Shown: piece after piece, positions 54,786-64,000 of the stretch
Numbering within the stretch: position 1 is the first letter of the stretch
How the letters are laid out: each line of letters opens with the position of its first letter
Source of the DNA: Agapetus fuscipes
Lineage: Eukaryota; Arthropoda; Insecta; Trichoptera; Glossosomatidae
Reading direction: 5' to 3'
DNA: 64,000 nt
NCBI GenBank assembly: GCA_951799405.1
Contig: OX637350.1
Span: forward strand, 3,271,852-3,335,851
Program-made: the position numbers and the translations under genes
Notes under the pieces: model-generated
The model's database searches: none
Seen by the model: the letters and a program-made list of their open reading frames with translations, nothing else
Told to the model about the DNA's origin: nothing

Positions 54786-55043
54786 CGGTGATATGGCCGA
54801 GGGCGTCAAGTGGCTGATCTTTCTAGCGTATTCGGAATAGAATAACGATGGTTCGATTTCCGCTTGGGTCATTTGACAATAACTTTGATTCTGGTTCAAC
54901 AGATGTCATCGGGTAGTTATTAATTAATAATTCATTAAAATATACAATACTGGATTATTAATTGATGATGTTAATACCTGTTTCTGGCCAGCCAGAATAG
55001 GTTGGTGAATTGCATTTCTCTTTACAAATCTATTTAAAAAAAA
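54786..55043 (+). mobile_element. SINE-C, long-body form
   Basis: TCGGTGATATGGCCGAGGGC head (TGGCCGAG box A), ATGGTTCGATTTCCGC box B, TTCTGGTTCAACAGATGTCA, the AATTAATAATTCATTAAAAT palindromic body, ACCTGTTTCTGGCCAGCCAG, TTACAAATCTATTT and poly-A. It is the best free-standing copy. Confidence 0.85.
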
Positions 55044-55730
55044 AACTCTAGCCACTTTTTCCTGAAAGAAGGTTTTATGAAAAATCGTAGAAATATACGA
55101 AAATTAGTTCTATCAATGGCAAGTGTTTAAAAACTAATAAAAAGCATGAGATAGATACCTTAGTACATACATGCTATGGAAGGTTTTACCAAATTGATAT
55201 ATTATCCGCTGAAAAACAGGTGAAAAATATAGGTGTGTACATTAAATTATCCTTCCGAGAAAGCCAAGGCGCTTGGCTACACTGTTGAGTCATAGAATAT
55301 CGAGCCCTGTACACTGAGTACGAGTTGCAACACTTAAGTAAAGTAAAGTCTACGGAAAATATTAAAGTGTGATTTTCCGCAAAATCTGCCGTTTTTGTTT
55401 CTTACACTTTATGGTCTTAGCAAAAGAGTTACAGTGATGAAGAAAATCAAATTCAAACAAACAAAAATGGCAGATTTTGGTAGAAATCACTCTTTAACAT
55501 TTGCCGTAAACTTTACTTTACTCAAGTTTTGCAACTCGTACTAAGGGTAATGGCATAAAATTCGATGAATACATAAATCGCCGACCTAACAAAACGTTAA
55601 CTCATGAATGGTTCCGCAGGAAGTTTAACGTTTATTTGCACAAGCATAAAGCGGCTTCTGATTTTCTGAAGCTGAAATATTCGCATTGAGAAAAATTGCG
55701 TTTAAACGAGATGTTTTTACGACAACAGAC
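55044..55730. other. AT-rich spacer
   Basis: GAAAATATTAAAGTG / TTTGCCGTAAACTTTACTTT and related words form a loose inverted repeat (about 55330-55540), possibly an old MITE. No gene. Confidence 0.35.
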
Positions 55731-55732
55731 TA

Positions 55733-55992
55733 CGATCGGTCGTAGCCGAGTGATTAACGCTACGGACTCGCAATCAGGTTCGATCCCCGGCGGACTATAT
55801 ACGAAAAACATTTATTTTTAAATGCTCTACGCTGGGATGAATGATTTACCTACTTTTATCAAGACCCCGTTACAAGACTTCATCAATAATAATTCTTACA
55901 GTAATCGCCATGTTGCTTGCAAAAATAATGTTGATTTGCGACGGACAAGGATGCAGAGAACTCTTGAGGTGTGATTTACACAATCAAACAAA
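55733..55992 (+). mobile_element. SINE-B relative with different tRNA-like head
   Basis: Head TCGGTCGTAGCCGAGTGATT with GGTTCGATCCCCGGCGGAC; the end GAACTCTTGAGGTGTGATTT is the SINE-B tail. The middle is strongly diverged. Confidence 0.6.
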
Positions 55993-56054
55993 TCTACCGG
56001 GTTTTTACGATCGATAATCTTAATTGTGAAAGATATATTAACATTAAAAATTAA

Positions 56055-56300
56055 TATCAAGTCGCTGGGATGGTCGAGAGATAAGGCGTTGGCACTAGAA
56101 TTTTCCTTATTGACACTAACGCTGGTTCGAGCCCCGCCTGCACCGTACTATATCGACAATAGCTTCCAACCCTGGTTCAACAGATCATTGCATGCACACA
56201 AGCATCCGTTTTCGCATGAAGCCAAACTGGCCAGAAAAAATAAGTTGGTGAATTGCATTCTTCTTCAAAAATCAATTTTGAATTTTTTTCTTAACCTCAC
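56055..56300 (+). mobile_element. SINE-C, short-body form
   Basis: AGTCGCTGGGATGGTCGAGA head, GCTGGTTCGAGCCCCGCC, AACCCTGGTTCAACAGATCA, GCATGCACACAAGCATCCG, AATTGCATTCTTCTTCAAAA. Confidence 0.75.
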
Positions 56301-56915
56301 GAAAGATAAAAATAAGTGAATGGATATTCCGCGCAGGTAAGAGAAGACGTTAAGTTTAAATTAAATTCCTAAGAAAGCCGAGCCGCGATAGACTCGCGAA
56401 ATTAATGCGTGCAGAAATAATAAGAAAACTTTATCAAAAAAAAAACTGTTATACCTAAAACGTTTCCAACCTCGTTGCGGGAAGATTCTATTCATTGAAT
56501 AATTTGGAAAGTTTTACATTGAAAACATTTGTATTGAAGAAAATTATAAATTGTACAACGATCGTATAAAAAAGAGTAATGCCTTAAAATATCATTATTT
56601 TTTCCTAAGTAGGCAAAATTCCATTGTATGCTATTCTTTGTAGGTGCTTACACAATCTAATATTCGCTTTTTTCGTGTAGTAATCTTTCTTGTATTCACT
56701 CTACAGATTTCAATTATTCGCACTTTTGCAACATCATCAGTACCCGTAGTACGATTTTTTCCTCAATACTTAAATTTTTTTTGGGATTTAAATTCTTAGC
56801 AATCAATAATAAAATATTAGTATGCCGTTTTCTATAGCAGCCCGGCTGCGTCACTTCACAATATTGTCTATGCCGATTCACGTGCGGAACTCATTACCAT
56901 TATACAACATTACAT
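56301..56915. other. AT-rich spacer
   Basis: Nothing recognised. Confidence 0.4.
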
Positions 56916-56916
56916 T

Positions 56917-56994
56917 GAGACGGCTCTTGAGATGTGATACTTACAAAAACAGCGCTCACCAAATAAATCATCCTAATATTATTATTATTATTAC
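56917..56994 (+). repeat. Free SINE-B/CR1-L2-type tail
   Basis: GGCTCTTGAGATGTGATACT, AACAGCGCTCACCAAATAAA, TCATCC and (TAT)n without the SINE body. Confidence 0.7.
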
Positions 56995-58055
56995 AACTAC
57001 AATAGAGCAAAAAAAAACATATTTTTTTGATTTTCTTTTTTCACTTCGCATTTTAAATAATTTGCTTCAGTAAAAAAACAAATTTCCCGGATTTCTTGAG
57101 AGTTAGTAAAAAGAAAAAAAATAACAAGATTAATAAATGTTTGCAGGGGAATTTTTCCTTCCAACTAACAGAAGGCGGCTGTAATAAGTATTAATATCCC
57201 GTCAACCCTTATTCCGCGGGGCTGACAGATGATTTTTTTGTCCGAATGTCTTATAAATAATTCGGGCAAACTACCCTACGCCCAACAATGCTTTTTCCCT
57301 TGTTATTATTTTGACAGATAAGACAGAGAGATAAAATACGATCTCTGAACTCTGGGTGGATAAGCTTTTTGCAACCCTTAACGTTAAACATACGTGAACA
57401 TTTAATGAGGTAATAAATTATATTATAACACGTGCGTGAGAAAGGAATAAAAATATTGTTGAGAGCCTACAATATGTGCGCTTATACACACATACATCAA
57501 AATGATTACACACACTGAAGCACGAATCTAATACAGAACCATCTAGGAGTATTGGAATGACATTCTAGTGATTGTGTGTGCGTAAAGGTTCTGGAATAAT
57601 CGAGAAATTGCGAGAAAGACCTCTCCGGTTTACTATTTAGGAGATCAAAATGGTAGGACAGCAGAGTCGCAAGAAAGCACTTCGCTGTGTAACACATATA
57701 ACCAGTGGCTGTCAAGGGGTGAAATAAATAGTAAATTGTGAAAAATAAATTCTTTAAAAATAAATTCTGGCATTTTAATTAAAAATTGAATCCAACAGAA
57801 AACGTAAAAATATTATAATTATTCTCGGTAATTTATTGCTGCATGTGCCATGAACAGATATGGTCAGAAACTCAAAAGTGGTACTGAGAGACAATTGCTG
57901 AAAGTAAGAAAAAAATCGTAAGTATTTGAGACATGTGCTCAAAGGTAAAAAGTACGGAAGCAAAGCTCGGAAAAGTTTAACGAAACGTATACAAGACGAA
58001 AAAATCAATTAGAATCAGCCAAGACCCGACAGAGGTATATCAAGCATTTACAAAC
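56995..58055. other. AT-rich spacer
   Basis: Small frames (57506-57715, 57775-58008) carry no recognised domain. Confidence 0.4.
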
Positions 58056-58059
58056 ATTG

Positions 58060-58355
58060 TTGTAGTTGATGGAGAGTTGCTTTCCGGGATCTGTTGCCGT
58101 GGTCTGTGGGAGCTGGAGCTTCTGGACGTTTCGCCCATGTCTGCGATGGACTTCTTCCCATCTCAGGCCATCATAGATATGAGCCAAGCGTCTGGAAGCT
58201 CCAGCTCCCACAGACCACGGTAACAAATCAAGTGGACGATGGTATGAGATGGGAAATAGTCCATCGCAGACATGGGCAAAACGTCCGGAAGCTCCAGCTT
58301 CCACAGACCACGGCAACAGATCCCAGAAAGCAACCCTCCGGCATCATTATCCGGT
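58060..58355. repeat. Penelope-type repeat, inverted pair with hammerhead-like hairpin
   Basis: A minus copy (58060-58175) faces a plus copy (58186-58355); each contains GGAAGCTCCAGCTCCCACAG or a close variant and ACCACGGCAACAGATCC. In the minus copy, GGGAAGAA, stem GTCCAT/ATGGGC, GAAA and CGTCC follow in order. The plus copy has AAAA for GAAA. Confidence 0.55.
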
Positions 58356-58374
58356 CTACAACTCTATGCACTGT

Positions 58375-58578
58375 TATGCTTCACTTTGCCAATGTCATCC
58401 CTGCAATCACTTTTAAGAGTGTCAGGGTGTATGTTCATTTGAGATTTGGGTTTTTTTATGTTGTATTTTCACATGCGGCATGTGCAAGCGCGAACTTATA
58501 CATGTCTGTTTGTGAAAATGCACATAATGTAAATCCCCAATGTAACATATCTTTGCAACTTAGATAAGATAAGATTAG
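58375..58578 (+). repeat. L-RTE1 3' module, 5'-truncated
   Basis: Starts TGCTTCACTTTGCCAATGTC and ends CAACTTAGATAAGATAAGAT. Confidence 0.75.
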
Positions 58579-58809
58579 CTTGTTATTTTTTTAGGACTTT
58601 TGCTGTAACATCATTGCTCATTGCTTGTTTATTTCAGACAGCCAAAATTATAAGAAGAAAAAAATGGGTCTCGTCACACAAACCTCCTCATCTTGTAAGA
58701 TTTGTGCAGATACAAATCATAAAAGCATGGACCTACGTAACAGTGGACAATTCATTTCGGGGTGTGACAGATGGACAAACGCGAAGAAATAACAGACAAA
58801 TGGAAACGT

Positions 58810-58970
58810 AAGGTCTGCACCACAAGTATAAAATTCCGCATGTAAACTAAACTCTAGTATTCTACTAAAAATACATGATAACTATAACGCACGCTGGACG
58901 CGCTGTTTCAATCTTTTGGTAAACGCTACGGTTGAGTTTGAACGTAGAGTGTTATTCTTGAAGCACTGTC
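58810..58970 (+). repeat. Repeat-E copy
   Basis: ACCACAAGTATAAAATTCCG, GCTGGACGCGCTGTTTCAAT, GTAAACGCTACGGTTGAGTT. Confidence 0.5.
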
Positions 58971-59420
58971 CACTTTACGCGAAACTCGACACACTTGGGA
59001 AATGGCTTTCTCGGACACAAAAGGGAAGCAGTGGAAAAGGTGGCACCGTAACAGCGCCGGGCTGTGTAAACAACACGCCGCTACATACATCTCAGCGTCC
59101 TTTATCTCATGAAAACTACAAACTGTTAATTCGCAGCGTTTGCAGAAACTTTCATGTAACTGCCTAAAAGTTCGCACCTATGTTAGACTGCTTACGTGTT
59201 ATTTTAAACTTCTTCGGTAGTATTTAGTACTTGTAGAGTTGCGTAAAGGTAATGTACGACACAATTAGTCGCAAGGAGTGAAGGGTGAGCACTCATAGTA
59301 TAAAACATTGCTCGAATTTCTCCCCATTGCGTAAATAGGGGGAGAAATTGTATAAAAAATGGTTTCCTCGGTGAAGGTGACTTAAATTTAGGTATTTACT
59401 TTATCAATTTTTCTTAGTAG
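58971..59420. other. Unclassified spacer
   Basis: 58980-59110 may be a very diverged SINE-C (TCAGCGTCC, TCTCATGAAAACTAC); not firm. Confidence 0.3.
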
Positions 59421-59425
59421 GTAAA

Positions 59426-59700
59426 CATAATCTATAATCAATAATCTAAGTTGCATAGATAATTACATTTAAGCTTCATACTAAATGCTTACTAGATCGC
59501 ATGCGAACTTACAACATAAAAACCAAATCTCAAATAAACATAAGCCTTGCAACTCTTGCCGACCTTCCCTGAAACAGGAGTGGCATTGGCAAAGTGAACC
59601 ATTTTTTAATAGTGTGGGTGGTCTGCCTCATACCAACCTATAAGTCAAGGGATACACACAATTAATTACATTTATATTTCTAAAACAAACAATTACAAAG
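59426..59700 (-). repeat. L-RTE1 3' module plus linker
   Basis: ATCAATAATCTAAG tail to AACCTATAAGTCAAGGGAT, then ACACACAATTAATTACATTT linker. Confidence 0.8.
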
Positions 59701-59784
59701 TGAAATACAAAAAAAAATGTTACAATTCGGTGTTCATGTAAAAGATTTAAAAATGCACCAAGAGTGTTTTCTGTGCTTTATTTG

Positions 59785-59856
59785 GAGGTAAAATTTGTGA
59801 GGTAAAATTTGTGAGGTAAAATTTGTGAGGTAAAATTTGTGGGGTAAAATTTGTGG
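59785..59856 (+). repeat. 14-bp minisatellite
   Basis: Five head-to-tail copies of GAGGTAAAATTTGT; the last has GGGG for GAGG. Confidence 0.9.
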
Positions 59857-60203
59857 TAAAAAATGTTTGTAGGTAGAAAATAATGACGCATTTTTTCAAG
59901 ATTTACCCGTGTTGAATAGACGATATGAAAATATTTTTTTAACGTTCAAAAATAAAGTCTCCAGTCCCTACAATGCCGACTCACTAATGATGAAAAAAAT
60001 ATGTTAAAAAACCTTCAAGCTTTTTACAAAGGCGGTTGGTTGGGACATCCATGCAACGTTTTCATCCCCACAAATAAGAAGAGATGGTCCAAAGAAAAGC
60101 GCGCGAAAACGGAAGGACACTCGTAAAAGACCTGCCCGTAATAACATCTGGGCCACGAGATATGAAGTGGATCGTGTTATTCTTTCTCTGCCACCATTCC
60201 ACT

Positions 60204-60435
60204 TTGCGGCTGACCACCCATACTGTAAAAAAATTGGTTCACTTTGCCAATGTCACCCCTGTTTCAGGGAAGGTCGGCAAGAGTTGCAGGGCTTATGTTC
60301 ATTTGAGATTGGGTTTTTATATTGTAGGTCCACATGCGGCATGTGTTAGCGCGAACTTATACATGTCTGCTTGCGGGAATGCGTTACACATGAATCTTAA
60401 ATAATATATGTATCTTTGCAGCTTAGATTTACATT
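60204..60435 (+). repeat. L-RTE1 3' module, copy
   Basis: Starts at CTTTGCGGCTGACCACCC and is well preserved to GCAGCTTAGATTTACATTTA. Confidence 0.8.
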
Positions 60436-60497
60436 TAGACCACGACTCCGTTTTCCAGAATTTTTCAGGTCGCGAAAATTCTGTTTGATCAAAAAAA

Positions 60498-60657
60498 TTT
60501 AAATATTTGATTAAAAAATATTAATAAATAATTTTTAGAACACTTAAATGAAAAACTTTGTTTTAATCCACTGTGAGTCACAGTGGATTAAAACAAAGTT
60601 TTTCATTTAAGTGTTCTAAAAATTATTTATTAATATTTTTTTAATCAAATATTTAAA
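60498..60657. repeat. Near-perfect 160-bp palindrome
   Basis: Centre at about 60577 (CCACTGTGA-G-TCACAGTGG). Arms of about 78 bases run to TTAAATATTTGATT / AATCAAATATTTAA with only a one-base T indel. There is essentially no loop. Confidence 0.9.
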
Positions 60658-60966
60658 ATAGAATTCCACAATGTTTCACCAAAACAATTTGAAAAGTTAA
60701 AAAAATTTACACTAGGGTTAAATTATTATTGACTTTTTTATTGATTGTAGAGGCATTAACTTTGTAATCGTTTATCATTAAGGATAAAAGAAAAACAATT
60801 TTGTTTTCGATTACCTGAGTATATATATTTTATACCACAACCGGTTGCGCAAACATCCGTTTGCATCGTCGTATTAATTTAACCACCTGAAGTTAAATTA
60901 CAATAATTTTTGGAAAAAAATTAATCTCTGAATATTTTTCAGTGCCTGAAAAGTCTGTCGACTCAT

Positions 60967-61232
60967 GCCCTAAATCTAATCTAAATCTAAATCTAAGCTG
61001 CAAGGATATGTATCATTTGAGATTCATATTAAATGCATTCCCACAAGCAGACACATAATTTCGCGCTCACACATGCCGCTGTGGACCTACAATAAAAAAA
61101 ACCGAATTCTCAAATGGACATAAGCCCTGCAACTCTTGCCGACCTTCCCTGAAACAGGGGTGAAATTGGCAAAGTGAACCATTTTTTACAGTATGGGTGG
61201 TCAGCCTCATACCAACCTATAAGTCAAGGAAA
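60967..61232 (-). repeat. L-RTE1 3' module, copy
   Basis: Complete copy with AATCTAATCTAAATCTAAAT tail repeats and an intact head at 61232. Confidence 0.85.
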
Positions 61233-61324
61233 GGAATTGCCCCCTTATGCATAAAATAATAACCAAAGCTCTCTGTAGTTCCGAAATCAACCGACCGTTA
61301 GATTGTGCAAATGTAAGGCACAAT

Positions 61325-61590
61325 TATTCCTTGACTTATAGGTTGGTATGAGGCTGACCACCCATACTGTAAAAAATGGTTCATTTTGCCAATGTTACCC
61401 CTGTTTCAGGGAAGGTCGGCAAAAGTTGTGGGGCTTATGTTCATTTGAGGTTTGGATTTTATTTGTAAGTACACATTCAGCATTTGTAAGCGCGAACTAC
61501 ACTTGTTGGTTTGTGGGCTTACATCTGAGAGCTTTAAATGAATATATCCTTGCAACTTAGATTATATTATTATTATATTATATTATAAGG
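61325..61590 (+). repeat. L-RTE1 3' module, copy
   Basis: Head TTCCTTGACTTATAGGTTGG, full module, tail drifting into (TTATTA)n. It belongs to the same subfamily as 8732-8964 (AAGTTGTGGGGCTTATG). Confidence 0.85.
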
Positions 61591-62135
61591 CGACTCTGTA
61601 GGCGAACCGAACTTGAAATGAATTGTTTGAAATAAATCATTGAAGTTTTGATTAAATAGAACACGAGTACAATCATACAAATATCTTTGCAACTTACATT
61701 AAGATTTTAGATTCAGCATCCTCATCCGGAAGACGGTTGTGGACAAATTTATGGCGACGCCTGCTTGGCCCCGTTGTCAGTGGTTGACAGTGATGATGCG
61801 ACGATGTGCATCATAGCTACGAGTACGTGCAAGATGTCGTTTCACTTTCGGACATTGTCGCTGTGGATTTTAATTGTCTCTACGTGACCTAGTTTAGAGC
61901 GAACACTAGAGTGTAGTTGTAGACAACTTTGATGTGACTGCTCTAATTGAGAACGAAAAGAAACTAGATACAGTTGAGATTGTAGGTCCTATTTCTGGCC
62001 ATTCTTTTTTAAATTGGTGTAGCTTTTTGACTCAGAATTTTTCGTAGAAAAAAATTAACAAATATAACATTGTAAGACGTTGCTGTCTTGACCCATCCGG
62101 TGCCTTATATATCGATGAATAGAACTATGAAAATT
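61591..62135. other. Unclassified spacer
   Basis: A small 3' end of the L-RTE1 module (ATATCTTTGCAACTTACATT) lies at about 61680. The GC-richer 61720-61870 stretch is not identified. Confidence 0.35.
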
Positions 62136-62138
62136 ATA

Positions 62139-62288
62139 TTAGGAGAATGTTTATGGTTAACGCTGTTTTTGGGTGAATTAATGTAATTCAAGAGCCATTT
62201 ACAAGCTTGGTGGTCGATGTAGAAAGCGCTGATTCTCAAGCAAGACCCAGTTGGTGTAAGGCTGGATGGACCTAAGGTGAACGGTCTT
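62139..62288 (-). repeat. SINE-B, 3' half
   Basis: ATATTAGGAGAATGTTTATG, GGTGGTCGATGTAGAAAGCG and CAAGACCCAGTTGGTGTAAG on the minus strand; no head. Confidence 0.65.
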
Positions 62289-62608
62289 ACAAATCTGCAT
62301 TGTTTATCTTTCAATTTTAACAGTAAAATAGGGGTACTTTTTAATAAAGATATAATTTTACAGTGAAAGAGTTTATGAAACAAACAAACAAACATTATAG
62401 TTTGTTGTATATAATTTGAAACAAAAAAAAAAACTAAGTAAAACATGAAAAATCTTGAATGAAATGATATTTTTAAATAAGATGTTTTTAAAAGCTTTTA
62501 CAACAATCAGTTTCAGGGAGAAAAAACTTGCAGATAAAAAAAAGTTTCAGGAGTAAACGTTCCGAGAATAAAACAAGGGTTTGTTCTCGCTAAGGTAAAT
62601 AAAATGAG

Positions 62609-63165
62609 AAGAAGTACCGAGTGAAAAGTTTTAATAGCTGGAAACGAATCGCGGGTAATATTTTACGGTTTAATGATAGAACGACACAAAGACAGAACGA
62701 AGCAGTGACATAACGAGCCATGACAGAACAACACATGACAGAACATCACCATGACAAAATATCACAATAAAGTAATAAAATGAGACAAACTACCGAGTGA
62801 AAAGTTTTAATAGATGGAAACGAATCGCGGGTAATATTTTACGGTTTAATGATAGAACGACACAGTGACAGAACGAAGCAGTGACATAACGAGACATGAT
62901 AGAACAAAACATGACAGACCATCACCATGGCAAGACATCACGATGACAGAATTTCACAATAACGTAATAAAATGAGAAGTACCTACCGAGTGAACAGTTT
63001 TCATAGCTGGAAACGAATCACGGATAATATTTTACCATTTTCAAGGTGGAACAAAACAGTGAAAAAACGACACATGACAGAACATCACCATGACAAACCA
63101 TCACAGGAAAGTACATCACAATAACAAAATCATCAACTGACCAAACAGCACTTACCTAAAACAGA
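62609..63165 (+). repeat. Tandem triplication in the left arm of copy C
   Basis: ACCGAGTGAAAAGTTTTAAT and GGAAACGAATCGCGGGTAAT recur with starts at 62616, 62792 and 62985, i.e. unit lengths of 176 and 193 bases. Each unit ends with GATAGAACGACACA-type array words. Confidence 0.8.
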
Positions 63166-63560
63166 ACATACAATAAACGGCACATGAAAAAACACTTCCA
63201 ACTTTTTTTAAATAGATTTGTGAAGAGGAACGAAATTCACCATCCTACTTTGCCTGCCAAGTCTTAATGCCAAAACAAAAGCTTATGTTCATGCAATGGC
63301 ATCTGTTCAAACAGGGTCGAAGTTATGTTCAAATGGGCCAGACGTGATTCGAACTAACGTTATTCTGTTCCAAATACGCTAGTAGAACATGCGACTTGAC
63401 TGCCTCGGCCATAACAACGACTTAATAATCAAAGTGATGTATTTACTGTGTTGTTTTGTGATTGTGATGTTTTGGCTTATGATGTTATGTCATGTGTCGT
63501 TCTGTCACGTGTCGTTATGTCATGTGTCGTTTTGTCGCTATGCCGTTCTATCCTGTCACC
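62674..63560. mobile_element. Inverted-array element type 1, copy C
   Basis: Left TGATAGAACGACACAAAGAC with a long array; central TAAAACAGAACATACAATAA and CGGCACATGAAAAAACAC; a minus SINE-C; and the right inverted array GTCATGTGTCGTTCTGTCAC..GTCGTTTTGTCGCTATGCCG ending about 63560. The left arm is internally amplified. Confidence 0.7.
63203..63425 (-). mobile_element. SINE-C, short-body form, inside copy C
   Basis: In sense: TTGTTATGGCCGAGGCAGTC, GTTAGTTCGAATCACGTC, GACCCTGTTTGAACAGATGC, CATTGCATGAACATAAGC and ATTTCGTTCCTCTTCACAAA. Confidence 0.7.
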
Positions 63561-63946
63561 ATATTTTACAGGGAGCGAGCGGACGCAGGTATGAAATAGT
63601 CGTTTGCGAGCTGAATAAACAATTTGTGTGGTTGTAGAGCATTTTGTTTATGGTTAGAAAGAGTTGCCAGATGGAGAAATTCCGCAGAAACTTGGATTAT
63701 TACGGAGAAAAAAACAAACAGGGATACGTCTTGCGGAAAGGCTGCGAGTAAATCTCTACGAAACTGATGGATCGTACTGACGGAGATAGTATACAGGTTA
63801 TTTAGGACAGCTGGCAAGTGTTAGATTGCTAAAAATTGGTCTAGGTGTTTATAATTTCATAACGAATTATCTAGGACGTTAATTTTTAAGTTGTCATGTT
63901 AAGGTTCATTCTAAATGTCTCCCACACTCTTGATTGTCCTCATAAC
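63561..63946. other. Unclassified spacer
   Basis: No feature recognised. Confidence 0.4.
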
Positions 63947-64000
63947 ATCATATCGCCACCTTAGAGGTAAAACTAAATAAGTGCCGATTCACTGATTTGA
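63947..64000 (+). repeat. Repeat-G copy, cut by window end
   Basis: CATATCGCCACCTTAGAGGT, AAGTGCCGATTCACTGAT. Confidence 0.55.

Noticed and set aside
58094..58567. 157-codon frame with repeated PWSVGAGASG blocks
   Set aside because: Repetition comes from the inverted/direct repeat at 58060-58355 and the LINE module that follows.
62609..63165. CRISPR-like array
   Set aside because: Units are 176-193 bases with no constant short repeat plus unique spacers; the setting is eukaryotic and it belongs to an inverted-array element.

Overview
The window looks like nuclear DNA from an animal, most likely an arthropod and probably an insect. It is AT-rich, carries no bacterial-style gene clusters, and is crowded with decayed retroelements. 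The only host protein-coding segment I can support is one minus-strand exon at 12281-12562. It encodes an alanine/proline/glycine-rich leader followed by the start of an RNA-recognition motif of the Rbfox (Fox-1/A2bp1) splicing-regulator family, and it ends at a GTAAGT splice donor. Rbfox genes are known for very long introns, so much of the rest is probably intron, but no second exon is visible to prove this.

Most other recognisable sequence is transposon-derived. (1) L-RTE1 is an APE-type LINE with an open 566-codon reverse transcriptase frame (minus strand, 5853-8045). Its 3' module recurs about 28 more times as short pieces. (2) L-RTE2, a relative with a GTTACA-type tail, and several CR1/L2-like LINE 3' ends are present, including a larger copy at 33397-35013. 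(3) A second type of LINE end (27862-28316) has a distinctive CTAGAG-rich 3' tail. (4) Three tRNA-derived SINE families are present: SINE-A (GATAGCTCAGTTGGTAGAG head), SINE-B (GGTCCGTAGTCCAGTGG head) and SINE-C (class-II-tRNA-like ATGGCCGAG head). SINE-B occurs with two different 3' tails, each matching a different LINE in this window. (5) DNA transposon derivatives include hAT-like and PIF/Harbinger-like MITEs, and two element families whose ends are inverted arrays of degenerate 16-20-mers. (6) Several palindromes carry hammerhead-like or Penelope-type hairpins.

Layout: 0-5 kb has MITEs and a very AT-rich desert; 5-8 kb the L-RTE1 LINE; 8-11.6 kb nested SINEs; 12-13 kb the Rbfox exon with a TIR element upstream; 13-20 kb repeats and AT-rich DNA; 20.2-20.4 kb a 200-base assembly gap; 20.4-31 kb tandem repeats, LINE ends and a hAT MITE; 31-35 kb the first inverted-array element and the CR1/L2 LINE; 35-48 kb SINEs, two element families and a long palindrome; 48-52 kb LINE 3' ends; 52-53 kb the second inverted-array element; 53-64 kb mixed repeats ending in the third copy of the first inverted-array family.

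The elements interact as a parasite ecosystem: SINEs carry LINE tails, one SINE sits inside all copies of a DNA element, and elements are nested in one another. No operon-like or pathway-like host system is present.
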